From the NCBI RefSeq assembly GCF_005517195.1, contig NZ_CP040244.1:1506001-1570000 (forward strand): a stretch of 64,000 nucleotides of DNA, in the 5' to 3' direction. Under the pieces are notes generated by a model. That model saw only the letters and a program-made list of their open reading frames with translations. It made no database searches and was not told the DNA's origin. How positions within the stretch are numbered: position 1 is the stretch's first letter; every line of letters starts with the position of its first letter. This document shows positions 1 to 8,801 of this stretch, piece by piece. The translations under genes and the position numbers were made by a program. The DNA comes from Streptomyces vilmorinianum (GTDB lineage: Bacteria; Actinomycetota; Actinomycetes; Streptomycetales; Streptomycetaceae).

Positions 1-1921
1 GAGCGCCGACTCGACCCAGGTCGCGAAGATCACCGAGCAGCTGCCCGGCGGAGACTCCACCGACCTCGTCCTCGTCTACCACCGCGACGGCGGACTGACC
101 CCCGCCGACAAGGCCACCGCAGCCCGGGAGGTGGCGCAGGTCGCCGCCGAGCACCCGCTCACCTCGACCCCGCGACCCGTCCCCTCCCAGGACGGCACCA
201 CGCTCCTGTACGCGGTGTCCAGCACCGAGCCCGGCACGGACGAAGAGGCCAGGGACGCACTGGTCAAGGACATCCGCGCGACCGTCACCGGCGAGGTCGG
301 CGGGCCCGGCGCCCTCGCCACCGACGCCGGCGAGGTCTACGAATCCCTCGACGGCCCGCTCCTCTACACGACGGTCGCCGTCGTCGCCGCCCTGCTGATC
401 GTCATCTACCGCAGCCCCTTCCTCTGGCTCGTCCCCCTGGTCGCCGCCGGAGTCGCCGACTACCTCTCCATGGCCGTCACCTACGCCCTCCACCAGGGCT
501 TCGACATCAGCGTCTCCGGCCAGAGCACGGGCGTCATGACGATCCTCGTCTTCGGCGCGGGCACCGACTACGCCCTTCTCCTCGTCTCCCGCTACCGCGA
601 GGAGCTGCGCCGCACCCCGCGCCCGTACGACGCCATGGTCACCGCCCTGCGCGGCTGCGGCCCCGCCGTCCTCGCCTCCTCCGGCACCGTCGCCCTGGGC
701 ATGCTCTGCCTGCTCGCCGCCGACATGAACAGCAGCCGGGGGATGGGCCCCACGGCCGCCGTCGGGGTCCTGTGCGCGCTCGTCGCGATGACGACGCTGC
801 TCCCGGCGCTCCTGGTCGTTCTCGGCCGGCGCGTCTTCTGGCCGCTGATCCCGGCGTACGGAAGCGAGCCGAAGGCCGCGCGCCGCTCCTTCTTCGCGGC
901 GATGGGCTCCTCGGCCGGCCGACGCCCGCTCGCCGTCCTCCTCACCGGCGCCGTCGCCCTCGCGGCCCTCGCGCTCGGCGCCCTGAACCTGCCGGGGGCC
1001 CTCAAGCAGCAGGACTCCTTCACCTCCACCCCGGAGGCGGTCGCCGCGATGAAGACGCTGGCAGCCGCCTACCCCGAGCAGGGCACCCAGCCCATCAGCG
1101 TCGTCGCCCCGACCGCCGGGGCGCCCCGGGCGCTGCGGACCGCCCTCGCCACCGAGGGCGTCGCGAACGCCGAACGCGGCCGCAGCGGCAACGGCTGGAC
1201 GGAGATCTCCGTCATCGCCGCGCACCCGCCGCAGTCCGCCGCCGAGACCGCGACCATCAGAGAGCTGCGGGACGCGCTCGGCGACGGCGTGTACGTCGGC
1301 GGGCCCAGCGCCGAACAGCTCGATCTGACCGACACCAACGCCCGCGACCGGAACATCCTCGTCCCGCTCGTCCTGGGCGTCGTCCTGCTCATCCTGATCG
1401 TGCTGCTGCGCAGCCTCGTCGCGCCGCTGATCCTGCTCGCCGCCGTGGTCGCCGTCTGGGGCGCGGCCCTCGGTATCGGCGGACTCGTCTTCCAGTCCCT
1501 CTTCGGCTTCGAGGGCACCGACCCGGGCCTGGCCCTGCTCTCCTTCGTCTTCCTCGTCGCCCTGGGCGTCGACTACGGCATCTTCCTGATGCACCGGATG
1601 CGCGAGGAGTGCCTGAACGGTACGGAGCCGGGGGCGGCCGCCCTGACCGCCCTGCGCACGACCGGCGGGGTGATCGCCTCGGCCGGGCTCGTTCTCGCCG
1701 CGACCTTCGCGGTCCTCGTCAACATGCCGATGGTGCAGCTGGCCGAGCTCGGTTTCGTGATCGCGGTCGGCGTCCTGCTCGACACGTTCCTGGTCCGCAC
1801 CTACCTCGTCACCAGCGCGAGCGTGCTGCTCGGCCGGAAGGTGTGGTGGCCGGGACCGCTGGCCAGGGCGCCGGAGCCGGCCGTCGGTCAGGGTCCGGAG
1901 CGGACTCCCGTACGGGTGTGA
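1..1921 (+). CDS. MMPL/RND family membrane transporter, C-terminal part
   Basis: The reading frame is open to the left edge, so the N-terminus lies outside the window and the in-frame GTG at 131 is probably internal. About 640 residues are visible. They contain two blocks of hydrophobic segments (roughly 350-840 and 1360-1830) flanking an extracytoplasmic loop, the usual MMPL layout. The motif FGAGTDYALLLVSRYREEL and its second-half counterpart GVDYGIFLMHRMREE are typical of proton-coupled MMPL/RND exporters of lipids or drugs. A sensor kinase and response regulator start about 65 bp downstream on the same strand and may control it, which is inference from position. The substrate is not predictable. 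Confidence 0.9.
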   Translation, partial: SADSTQVAKITEQLPGGDSTDLVLVYHRDGGLTPADKATAAREVAQVAAEHPLTSTPRPVPSQDGTTLLYAVSSTEPGTDEEARDALVKDIRATVTGEVGGPGALATDAGEVYESLDGPLLYTTVAVVAALLIVIYRSPFLWLVPLVAAGVADYLSMAVTYALHQGFDISVSGQSTGVMTILVFGAGTDYALLLVSRYREELRRTPRPYDAMVTALRGCGPAVLASSGTVALGMLCLLAADMNSSRGMGPTAAVGVLCALVAMTTLLPALLVVLGRRVFWPLIPAYGSEPKAARRSFFAAMGSSAGRRPLAVLLTGAVALAALALGALNLPGALKQQDSFTSTPEAVAAMKTLAAAYPEQGTQPISVVAPTAGAPRALRTALATEGVANAERGRSGNGWTEISVIAAHPPQSAAETATIRELRDALGDGVYVGGPSAEQLDLTDTNARDRNILVPLVLGVVLLILIVLLRSLVAPLILLAAVVAVWGAALGIGGLVFQSLFGFEGTDPGLALLSFVFLVALGVDYGIFLMHRMREECLNGTEPGAAALTALRTTGGVIASAGLVLAATFAVLVNMPMVQLAELGFVIAVGVLLDTFLVRTYLVTSASVLLGRKVWWPGPLARAPEPAVGQGPERTPVRV

Positions 1922-1985
1922 TCAGGGGCGGGCGGGGGTCCTCCCGGACTGTCAACGGCCCCCGCCCGCAGGGAGGATGGACCCC

Positions 1986-3128
1986 GTGGACTTCGCAGCA
2001 GCTCTGACCCGAGACCCGCAGGCCGCCCCGTACCCGGTGCGGTGCGACGCGACGGCCGCCGCCGTGTTCGCGGTCGTCGCGGCCGTGCTCGCGCTGACCA
2101 TCGACGACGGCCGCCGGCCTGACGCCCTCGGCTGGGCGCTGCTCCTCGCCGCGCACGTCCCGCTGGCCTGGCGGCGCAAGGCGCCGATGCCGGTGCTGAT
2201 CGCCGTGGTGGCCTGCGTCGCCCCGTACCACGCGCTCGACTACATGCACCTGGCGCCGATACCGGCCTCGATGACCGCGCTGTACACGGTCGCGTCCACC
2301 GGCCGTGCGAAGCGGACGGTGATCGTGGGTCTCGCGGTCACCTCCGTCACGCTCACCGTCCAGCTCTTCGTCAACCCGCACCAGTTGGTGGAGCTGCTGA
2401 AGAACTCCGGCTGGGTGATCGCGATGCTGATCTTCGGCGCGAGCATCCGGCTCTACCGGCAGCTGGTGGCGGGCGTGGTGGAGCGGGCGGAGCGCGAGGC
2501 GGAGCGGAAGGTCGCCGAGGAGCGGCTGCGCATAGCCAGGGACCTGCACGACCTCCTCGCGCACTCGATCACCCTCATCGGCGTGCAGACCTCGGTCGCC
2601 GCGCATGTCCTGGTCGCCGACCCCGACCGGCTCGACCGGGAGGCGCTCGTCCGGGCGCTCGACGGGATATCCGAGACCTGCCGGGACGCCCGTGCCGAGG
2701 TACGCACGACGCTGGACGTCCTGCGGGCCGCCCCGGAGGGCCCGCTGCCGGATCTGGCCTCGCTGCCCGATCTCGTACGGTCCTCGGGCGCGGACCTGAC
2801 GGTACGGACGGGGGACGCGAAGGTCCCGGCGGCGGTGGGCGCGGCGGCGTACCGGATCGTGCAGGAGTCCCTGACCAACGCGGTACGGCACGGGGGGCGG
2901 GACGCGGCCGTACGGGTCGATGTCGGCCTGGCGGACGAGGTGTTGACCGTACGGGTCACGGACGACGGCACGGCGCCCGGCGGTACGGGCGGCTCCGGGT
3001 ACGGGATCCTCGGGATGCGGGAGCGGGCCAGGAGCGTGGGCGGCACACTGAGCGCGGGCCCGCGCGCCGGCGGGGGCTTCGAGGTCACGGCGGCCCTGCC
3101 GCTCTCGGTGAGGGAGGTGGCGGCGTGA
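1986..3128 (+). CDS. Two-component sensor histidine kinase (NarL/DesK type)
   Basis: This is a membrane sensor kinase of about 380 residues. Hydrophobic segments fill residues 25-160. A HisKA_3 dimerisation domain with the phospho-acceptor His near residue 188 (RDLHDLLAHSI) follows, then a HATPase_c domain with the N-box QESLTNAVRHG and a glycine-rich G-box near the C-terminus. I chose GTG 1986 because GGGAGG at 1971-1976 is then 9 nt upstream; the in-frame ATG at 1977 touches that Shine-Dalgarno sequence. Its stop overlaps the start of the response regulator by 4 nt (GTGA), so the pair is translationally coupled. The signal is unknown. Confidence 0.93.
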   Translation: MDFAAALTRDPQAAPYPVRCDATAAAVFAVVAAVLALTIDDGRRPDALGWALLLAAHVPLAWRRKAPMPVLIAVVACVAPYHALDYMHLAPIPASMTALYTVASTGRAKRTVIVGLAVTSVTLTVQLFVNPHQLVELLKNSGWVIAMLIFGASIRLYRQLVAGVVERAEREAERKVAEERLRIARDLHDLLAHSITLIGVQTSVAAHVLVADPDRLDREALVRALDGISETCRDARAEVRTTLDVLRAAPEGPLPDLASLPDLVRSSGADLTVRTGDAKVPAAVGAAAYRIVQESLTNAVRHGGRDAAVRVDVGLADEVLTVRVTDDGTAPGGTGGSGYGILGMRERARSVGGTLSAGPRAGGGFEVTAALPLSVREVAA

Positions 3129-3781
3129 TCCGGGTTCTGCTCGCGGACGATCAGACGCTCGTCCGGGCGTCGTTCGCGATGCTCGTCGACTCGGCGCCCG
3201 ACATGGAGGTCGTGGGGCAGGCCGCCAACGGCAAGGAGGCGGTGGAGCTGGCCCGTTCGGCGCGGGCGGACCTGGTGGTCATGGACGTACGGATGCCCGA
3301 GCTCGACGGGATCGGGGCGACCCGGCTGATCGCCGCGGACGAGGACCTGGCCGGGGTGAAGGTGCTGGTCCTGACGACGTACGACACGGACGAGCACATC
3401 GTGGAGGCGCTGCGGGCGGGCGCGTCGGGGTTCGTGGTCAAGGACATTCGTCCCGCCGAACTCCTCGGCGCGATACGGACGGTGGCGGCGGGGGAGTCCC
3501 TGCTCTCGCCGGGGCCGACGGCCCGGCTGATAGCCCGGGCCCTCGCGACCCCGGACGCGCCGCGGGCGGGAGGGCCGGAAGGTCTGTCGGACCGTGAACG
3601 GCAGGTTCTCGGCCTGGTGGCCCGGGGCCTGAACAACACGGAGATCGCAGATGCGCTGGGGCTGAGCCCGCTCACCGCGAAGACCCATGTCAGCCGGATC
3701 ATGGGCAAGCTGGGGGCGCGGGACCGCGCCCAACTCGTCATCGTCGCCTACGAGTCGGGCCTGGTGTCGCCGGGCCGCTGA
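3125..3781 (+). CDS. NarL/LuxR-family response regulator
   Basis: This 218-residue DNA-binding response regulator is the partner of the preceding kinase. The receiver domain (about 1-120) shows the acidic pocket ADD near residue 8, phospho-acceptor Asp54 in VVMDVRMPELDG, and the conserved Thr and Lys (LTTYDT, VVKDI). The LuxR-type HTH (about 150-215) reads LSDRERQVLGLVARG followed by TEIADALGLSPLTAKTHV. It starts with GTG inside the stop codon of the kinase gene and is followed at once by a strong hairpin terminator. The likely target is the adjacent MMPL exporter, an inference from position only. Confidence 0.95.
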   Translation: MIRVLLADDQTLVRASFAMLVDSAPDMEVVGQAANGKEAVELARSARADLVVMDVRMPELDGIGATRLIAADEDLAGVKVLVLTTYDTDEHIVEALRAGASGFVVKDIRPAELLGAIRTVAAGESLLSPGPTARLIARALATPDAPRAGGPEGLSDRERQVLGLVARGLNNTEIADALGLSPLTAKTHVSRIMGKLGARDRAQLVIVAYESGLVSPGR

Positions 3782-3787
3782 GACGGG

Positions 3788-3822
3788 CCGGGCCCCGCCG
3801 GCACGTGGCCGGCGGGGCCCGG
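3788..3822. terminator. Bidirectional hairpin terminator
   Basis: A perfect 15-bp GC stem (3788-3802 pairing with 3808-3822) encloses the 5-nt loop ACGTG. It lies between two convergent genes, the response regulator and the ferredoxin reductase. It has no T tract, which is common for Streptomyces terminators. Confidence 0.85.
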
Positions 3823-3839
3823 GAGACCAGGTGGGCTCG

Positions 3840-5213
3840 TCAGCCCAGGTCGACGCCGCTGGCGCGCAGCATCTCGTCGCGCTCGACGATCTTGACGCGC
3901 TCACGGCCCTGCGGCTCGCCCAGCGCCTTCTCGGCGGCGTCGAGGGCGTACCAGCCCTCCCACGTCGTGTACGTCTGGCCCTTGCCCTCCAGGAAGGAGA
4001 CGATGGCGTCCTCCTCCGGCGTCTCGGGCGTGAGCAGGCGGCCGTTGGCGAAGTCGTCGAGCAGGTTCGCGACCGTCTCGTTGGCGTCGCCCTTGGTGTG
4101 GCCGATCAGGCCGACGGGGCCGCGCCGGATCCAGCCGGTGACGTACGTGGACGCCAGGTGCTCGCCGCTCTCCTGGATCACGCGGCCGCCCTCGTCGGGA
4201 ACGGTGCCGGAGGCGGTGTCCCAGGGCAGCTTGGGCAGCTCGTCGGAGAGGTAGCCGACGGCCCGGTAGACGGCCTGGACGTCCCAGTCGGTGGTCTGGC
4301 CGGTGGAGGTCACATTGCCGGTGCCGTCGAGCTCGGTGCGCTCGGTGCGCAGGCCGACGACCCTGCCGTCCTCGCCGAGGATCTCGACGGGGGACTCGAA
4401 GAAGTGCAGGAACAGCTTGTGCGGGCGGTCGCCGACGTCGCGGATCGCCCAGTTCTCCAGGGTCTTGGCGACCATGTCGGTCTGCTTGTTCTTGCGCCGC
4501 TCGGCGATCGAGCCGTCGTCGTAGTCGATGTCCTCGGGGTTGACGATGACCTCGATGGTGGGGGAGTGGTCCAGCTCGCGCAGCTCCATGGGGCTGAACT
4601 TCGCCTGCGCCGGGCCACGGCGGCCGAAGACGTGGATCTCCACGGCCTTGTTGGCCTTGAGGCCGTCGTAGACGTTCGGCGGGATCTCCGTCGGCAGCAG
4701 CTCGTCCGCCGTCTTGGCGAGGATGCGCGCGATGTCGAGGGCCACGTTGCCGACACCGAGCACGGCGACCTTCTCGGCCTCCAGCTCCCAGGTGCGCGGA
4801 ACGTCCGGGTGCCCGTCGTACCAGGAGGCGAAGTCGGCGGCGCCGAAGGAGCCGTCCAGCTCGACGCCGGGGATGCGAAGCTCGCGGTCGGCCATGGCGC
4901 CGGTGGAGAAGACGACGGCGTCGTAGAACGCGCGCAGGTCGTCCAGGTGGATGTCGGCGCCGTACTCGACGTTGCCGAAGAGGCGGACCTGCGGCTTGTC
5001 GAGCACCTGGTGGAGGGCGGTGATGATGCCCTTGATCCGGGGGTGGTCGGGGGCGACGCCGTAGCGGATGAGCCCGAAGGGAGCCGGCATCCGCTCGAAG
5101 ATGTCGATCGACACGCCCGGCTCGGCGGCGGCCTCGGACTTCAGCAGCGCGTCAGCGGCGTAGATCCCGGCGGGGCCGGCGCCGACGATCGCGACCCGGA
5201 GAGGGCGGGGCAT
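3840..5213 (-). CDS. fprA: FAD-dependent ferredoxin-NADP reductase (FprA type)
   Basis: This 457-residue flavoprotein matches actinobacterial FprA/adrenodoxin reductase-like enzymes, which pass electrons between NADPH and ferredoxin. The N-terminal FAD dinucleotide-binding motif is VAIVGAGPAGIYAADALL (residues 7-24). The NADP site is VLGVGNVALDIARIL, followed by HVFGRRGPAQAKF. A late FAD-binding segment GWIRRGPVGLIGHTKGDA is also present. The ATG start is clear. The upstream gap holds a partial iron box 48 bp from the start, suggesting DmdR/IdeR control. An adrenodoxin-reductase-like partner for cytochrome P450 ferredoxins is the other likely role. Confidence 0.93.
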   Translation of the reverse strand: MPRPLRVAIVGAGPAGIYAADALLKSEAAAEPGVSIDIFERMPAPFGLIRYGVAPDHPRIKGIITALHQVLDKPQVRLFGNVEYGADIHLDDLRAFYDAVVFSTGAMADRELRIPGVELDGSFGAADFASWYDGHPDVPRTWELEAEKVAVLGVGNVALDIARILAKTADELLPTEIPPNVYDGLKANKAVEIHVFGRRGPAQAKFSPMELRELDHSPTIEVIVNPEDIDYDDGSIAERRKNKQTDMVAKTLENWAIRDVGDRPHKLFLHFFESPVEILGEDGRVVGLRTERTELDGTGNVTSTGQTTDWDVQAVYRAVGYLSDELPKLPWDTASGTVPDEGGRVIQESGEHLASTYVTGWIRRGPVGLIGHTKGDANETVANLLDDFANGRLLTPETPEEDAIVSFLEGKGQTYTTWEGWYALDAAEKALGEPQGRERVKIVERDEMLRASGVDLG

Positions 5214-5260
5214 GTCTGGGTTCCCTTCGCAAGCGACGTGACGGCGAGAGCTGCCGTCGC

Positions 5261-5274
5261 TTAGGTCACCCTAA
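5261..5274 (-). promoter_or_regulatory. Possible iron box (DmdR/IdeR operator) upstream of fprA
   Basis: On the minus strand TTAGGGTGACCTAA matches 12 of 14 positions of the right-hand part of the 19-bp actinobacterial iron box (TTAGGTTAGGCTAACCTAA). It is 48 bp upstream of the ferredoxin reductase start. The left 5 bp of the box are not conserved, so this is tentative. Confidence 0.4.
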
Positions 5275-5307
5275 ATACCTGCTTTCGCGGGCCGGTACCC
5301 GCCCCCC

Positions 5308-5347
5308 ACCTATGACCCCATAAGGCGAACTTATGAGTTCCATAGGT
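5308..5347. terminator. Long imperfect hairpin downstream of the DUF397 gene
   Basis: ACCTATG (5308-5314) pairs with CATAGGT (5341-5347), and CATAAG (5319-5324) pairs with CTTATG (5330-5335), around loop GCGAA. The structure is AT-richer than its surroundings. It lies just after the 3' end of the DUF397 gene and before the fprA promoter. It could be a terminator or an operator. Confidence 0.5.
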
Positions 5348-5368
5348 GATGCTTGGAGCGTCAGCTTG

Positions 5369-5638
5369 TCAGCTCGTCAGCCCGGTGACGAAGGCGGCCC
5401 AGGCGGCGGCGGGGACGATCAAGGCGGGGCCGGTGGGGTTCTTGCTGTCGCGGACCGGGACGACGCCGGGGACGTCGTCGAGGACCTCGACGCAGTCGCC
5501 GCCTTCGCCGTTGCTGTAGGTGCTCTTGCGCCAGGCGGCGCCGGTGAAGTCGTACGAGACTTCGACGCAGTCGCCGCCCTGGCTGTTGCTGTACGAGCTC
5601 TTGAACCAGCGGGCGTTGCTCAGGTCGTACTCGCGCAT
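5369..5638 (-). CDS. DUF397 domain protein
   Basis: This 89-residue protein carries two copies of the DUF397 core: WFKSSYSNSQGGDCVEV (about residues 11-27) and WRKSTYSNGEGGDCVEV (about 36-52), followed by VPVRDSKNPTGPALIVPAAAWAAFV. Such proteins are typically encoded next to an XRE/DUF5753 regulator and are thought to act with it as an antitoxin-like or developmental control pair (whiJ-like families). Its first codons overlap the end of the upstream regulator gene by 19 bp, so the two are co-transcribed. Molecular function is unknown. Confidence 0.93.
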   Translation of the reverse strand: MREYDLSNARWFKSSYSNSQGGDCVEVSYDFTGAAWRKSTYSNGEGGDCVEVLDDVPGVVPVRDSKNPTGPALIVPAAAWAAFVTGLTS

Positions 5639-6453
5639 CGTCTGTAGTCCTCAGCCGCCGATTCGATCAGGGCCAGGGACGCCTCCGGCGACATAGCGGC
5701 GGCCCTGAGCAGATCGTAGGCGCGCTGTGCGTGCTTCACCACTGCCGGATCGTCCAGCAGCGTTCCGGAAAACTCCGTCTCTGTATAGGCGGTTGGAGGT
5801 GCGTCCTCGAACTCCATGAGCTTCAGTGTGCCGGTCATGTAGGCGTGCGCTCCGGCAGCTCTCGGGAGTACCAGTGCCAGCAGCGCTCGGTCGCGTACGA
5901 GCGCGGCGAGATGCTCCAGCTGTGCCGCCATCACCGCCGGGCCGCCCATCGGGGTGAGGAGTACGTTCTCGTGCACGATGACCCAATACTCGGGCCTTGT
6001 AGCGTCCTTGAGGATGTGTGCACGGGCCCGCCGTGCTGTGACCATCTCGTCTACGTACGCGTCGGTGACGAACGGGTTGCCGCCGAGCGCGACGGCTCGC
6101 CCGTACTCCGCCGTCTGCAACAGCCCCGCCATCACAGTCGGCGCGAACTCGCAGATCTTCGTCGCCAGCGACTCCAGCTCCACCACCGGCTCGAAATAAC
6201 TCGCGTACGGCGACGCGTTGATGAGCCGCCTACACGTCCGTTCGAAAAAACCACCGGTTTGTAGGACGTCGTCGATTCGCTGCGCCACATCCAGCTGCGG
6301 CTTCCGAATTCCCTGTTCGAACTGGCCGATGTATCCGCCGGAAACGAACACCCGCTCGCCCAGCTCCCCCTGCGTTATCCCCTTCGCCTCCCGCTGCGCC
6401 TTCAGCTCCTGGCCGAAGAACCGCCACGTGTCCAGTCGTCGTGCTCTGGCCAT
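5620..6453 (-). CDS. XRE-family regulator with DUF5753 (Scr1/WhiJ-like)
   Basis: This 277-residue DNA-binding protein has an N-terminal XRE helix-turn-helix at about 10-65 (GQELKAQREAKGITQGELGERVFVS then GYIGQFEQGIRKP). A DUF5753 domain follows to the C-terminus (VELESLATKICEFAPTVMAGLLQTAEYARA-like, YWVIVHENVLLTPMGGPAVM). It belongs to the large Streptomyces family that partners DUF397 proteins, as here. AGGAG lies 9 nt before the ATG. It is divergent from the small gene at 6571. Its targets are unknown; autoregulation from the 6454-6570 gap is a reasonable guess. Confidence 0.93.
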   Translation of the reverse strand: MARARRLDTWRFFGQELKAQREAKGITQGELGERVFVSGGYIGQFEQGIRKPQLDVAQRIDDVLQTGGFFERTCRRLINASPYASYFEPVVELESLATKICEFAPTVMAGLLQTAEYGRAVALGGNPFVTDAYVDEMVTARRARAHILKDATRPEYWVIVHENVLLTPMGGPAVMAAQLEHLAALVRDRALLALVLPRAAGAHAYMTGTLKLMEFEDAPPTAYTETEFSGTLLDDPAVVKHAQRAYDLLRAAAMSPEASLALIESAAEDYRRCASTT

Positions 6454-6570
6454 GGGTTAACTCCTATGGACTGCCCTGCAGTTGTAGGACCTGCGCATCT
6501 GCCGATTCTACGGATCCGGCCCCACCCTGGGTGCAGTAAGCGGGAAATGGATTCGGAAAGGGATGCGTTG

Positions 6571-6813
6571 GTGAAGGAACACGGCATGCGGTCGACAACA
6601 GGGTCCATCGAAGAAGTGAGCGAGGCGGTGACGGAATTGCGTGAGGCACTCGTACGGGCGGGAATCGTTCTGCCCTCCCTCGGTCTCGACGTCGTCACCC
6701 TCGCCGCCGGCGACCCGTGCCGTCCGCTCATCGAATTGGGACGCTGCACGGTGGAAACGGCCCGGCTCCTGGCCGCCGCCGTACTGCCGGGGGAAGAAGG
6801 GGGCCGGTCATGA
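6571..6813 (+). CDS. Small conserved hypothetical protein
   Basis: An 80-residue protein with the run VTELREALVRAGIVLPSLGLDVVT and a C-terminal PLIELGRCTVETARLLAAAVL. It resembles short Streptomyces proteins often found beside XRE/DUF397 pairs, but I do not know a function. GTG 6571 is preferred because GAAAGGGA lies 8 nt upstream; ATG 6547 in the same frame is possible, but its purines are too close. Its stop overlaps the next start (ATGA), so the two small genes form a coupled unit divergent from the XRE regulator. Confidence 0.7.
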   Translation: MKEHGMRSTTGSIEEVSEAVTELREALVRAGIVLPSLGLDVVTLAAGDPCRPLIELGRCTVETARLLAAAVLPGEEGGRS

Positions 6814-7025
6814 AACTGCCCATCGGGGCATACGTCGTCGAGATCCGCACCGGACGGGTCGGGACGGTCATGGGTCACGAGGGTCCCTATGTACAGCTGC
6901 GGCCGCTCGGCGGCGGGCGGGAGTGGGACGTGGAGCCGGAGGAGGTCCGCGAGGCCACGTCGGCGGAGCGCCTCCGCGCCGCCACGGCCCACGCGAACGC
7001 GCGCAGCAGGGGCGAGGTGCCTTGA
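6810..7025 (+). CDS. Small conserved hypothetical protein
   Basis: This 71-residue protein begins MKLPIGAYVVEIRTGRVGTVMGHEGPYVQLRPLGGG, a short beta-rich segment resembling a KOW/SH3-like barrel, followed by a charged helical tail (EPEEVREATSAERLRAAT). It overlaps the upstream gene by 4 nt and has a purine-rich ribosome site (GAAGAAGGGGG) ahead of it. Together with the upstream gene and the divergent XRE/DUF397 pair it may form one regulatory neighbourhood. No function is assigned. Confidence 0.75.
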   Translation: MKLPIGAYVVEIRTGRVGTVMGHEGPYVQLRPLGGGREWDVEPEEVREATSAERLRAATAHANARSRGEVP

Positions 7026-7108
7026 CGGCCACCACTCAGACCGGCGGACGAACGGGTTTCGAGGCGGCCCGCCCCGGGGCGTCCTCTCCGTACGGGACAA
7101 TGGGCCGC

Positions 7109-7858
7109 ATGAGTCTGTTCCGCGACGACGGCATCGTGCTGCGCACCCAGAAGCTGGGTGAAGCGGACCGCATCATCACGCTCCTCACACGCGGTCACGG
7201 TCGCGTACGCGCCGTAGCCCGGGGTGTGCGGCGTACGAAGTCGAAGTTCGGGGCCAGGCTCGAACCCTTCTCCCATGTCGACGTGCAGTTCTTCGCGCGC
7301 GGCAGCGATCTCGTCGGGCGCGGGCTGCCGCTCTGTACCCAGAGCGAGACCATCGCCGCGTACGGGAGCGGGATCGTCACCGACTACGCCCGCTACACCA
7401 CCGGGACGGCGATGCTGGAGACGGCGGAGCGGTTCACGGACAACGAGGGCGAGCCGGCGGTGCAGCAGTACCTGCTGCTCGTCGGTGGCCTGCGCACCCT
7501 CGCCCGGGGTGAGCACGCGCCGCACCTCATCCTCGACGCGTTCCTGTTGCGCTCGCTCGCCGTCAACGGCTACGCGCCCAGCTTCGACGACTGCGCGAAG
7601 TGCGGCCTCCACGGACCGAACCGCTTCTTCTCGGTCGCGGCGGGCGGAGTCATATGCGGCGACTGCCGGGTGCCGGGCAGCGTCGTACCCTCTCCGGAGG
7701 CCATCGGCCTGCTCAGCGCGCTGCTGACCGGCGACTGGGCGACTGCGGACGCGTGCGAGCCGCGTCACGTCAGGGAGGGCAGCGGGCTGGTGTCCGCCTA
7801 TCTGCACTGGCACCTGGAGCGCGGCCTGCGCTCGCTGCGGTACGTAGAGAAGAGCTAG
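7109..7858 (+). CDS. recO: DNA repair protein RecO
   Basis: RecO mediates RecA loading in the RecFOR recombinational repair pathway. The 249-residue product has the N-terminal OB fold (SLFRDDGIVLRTQKLGEADRIITLLTRGHGRVRAVARGVRR), a central helical region, and a C-terminal zinc finger with CAKC (near residue 166) and CGDC (near 187). Start ATG 7109 follows a GACAAT hexamer by 7 nt with no Shine-Dalgarno, so the mRNA is probably leaderless; ATG 7100 would add three residues. uppS follows 12 bp downstream, the usual actinobacterial order. Confidence 0.96.
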   Translation: MSLFRDDGIVLRTQKLGEADRIITLLTRGHGRVRAVARGVRRTKSKFGARLEPFSHVDVQFFARGSDLVGRGLPLCTQSETIAAYGSGIVTDYARYTTGTAMLETAERFTDNEGEPAVQQYLLLVGGLRTLARGEHAPHLILDAFLLRSLAVNGYAPSFDDCAKCGLHGPNRFFSVAAGGVICGDCRVPGSVVPSPEAIGLLSALLTGDWATADACEPRHVREGSGLVSAYLHWHLERGLRSLRYVEKS

Positions 7859-7870
7859 GAGACCCATCGC

Positions 7871-8722
7871 ATGGCCATCGCACGACGCGGAATCCTCGGA
7901 CGGAACCGCCGGGAGTACAAGACCCCCGAGCCGCACCCGTCCGGCGCCCTGCCGCCGAAGCTCCCCGGCGAGCTGGTGCCGAACCACGTCGCCTGCGTGA
8001 TGGACGGCAACGGCCGCTGGGCCCAGGAGCGCGGGCTGCCGCGCACCGAGGGGCACAAGGTCGGCGAGGGTGTCGTCCTCGACGTGCTGAAGGGCTGTCT
8101 GGAGCTCGGGGTCAAGAACCTCTCCCTCTACGCCTTCTCCACGGAGAACTGGAAGCGGTCGCCCGAAGAGGTCCGCTTCCTGATGAACTTCAACCGGGAC
8201 GTGATCCGGCGCCGGCGCGACGAGATGGACGAGCTGGGCATCCGTATCCGCTGGGTCGGCCGCATGCCGAAGATGTGGAAGTCGGTCGTCCAGGAGCTCC
8301 AGGTCGCCCAGGAGCAGACCGTCGACAACGACGCGATGACGCTCTACTTCTGCGTGAACTACGGCGGCCGCGCGGAGGTCGCGGACGCGGCGAAGAAGAT
8401 CGCGGAGGACGTGGCGGCGGGGAGGCTCGACCCGTCGAAGGTCAACGAGAAGACCTTCCAGAAGTACCTGTACTACCCGGATATGCCGGACGTCGACCTC
8501 TTCCTGCGGCCGAGCGGCGAGCAGCGCACCTCCAACTACCTGATCTGGCAGAGCAGCTACGCGGAGATGGTGTTCCAGGACGTGCTGTGGCCGGACTTCG
8601 ACCGCCGCGACCTGTGGCGGGCGTGCGTGGAGTACGCCTCCCGCGACCGCCGCTTCGGCGCGATCCCGGCGGCGGACCGCGCGGCGATGACGACGGTCCC
8701 GCCGCAGGGCCCGGCCGTCTGA
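7871..8722 (+). CDS. uppS: Isoprenyl (undecaprenyl) diphosphate synthase
   Basis: This cis-prenyltransferase extends farnesyl/geranyl diphosphate to the long-chain lipid carrier used for cell-wall and teichoic polymers. The 283-residue protein carries the catalytic Asp at about residue 45 in [11 protein letters not shown], the downstream [11 protein letters not shown] motif, and the C-terminal [20 protein letters not shown] and WPDF signatures. The N-terminal extension of about 35 residues is normal for Streptomyces. It sits immediately after recO and is probably co-transcribed with it. Confidence 0.97.
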   Translation: MAIARRGILGRNRREYKTPEPHPSGALPPKLPGELVPNHVACVMDGNGRWAQERGLPRTEGHKVGEGVVLDVLKGCLELGVKNLSLYAFSTENWKRSPEEVRFLMNFNRDVIRRRRDEMDELGIRIRWVGRMPKMWKSVVQELQVAQEQTVDNDAMTLYFCVNYGGRAEVADAAKKIAEDVAAGRLDPSKVNEKTFQKYLYYPDMPDVDLFLRPSGEQRTSNYLIWQSSYAEMVFQDVLWPDFDRRDLWRACVEYASRDRRFGAIPAADRAAMTTVPPQGPAV

Positions 8723-8801
8723 CCCTCCAGGGCCCTCCCGGGACCACCGTTCCGCCCGGCCGCTACGATCACGGCTCTTGCCGCCGAGGCCGGGAGGGGC
8801 C

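Noticed and set aside
3687..5264. A 525-codon plus-strand open frame over fprA
   Set aside because: Antisense shadow of the ferredoxin reductase; composition is Val/Gly/Asp-rich and no start context or domain supports it.
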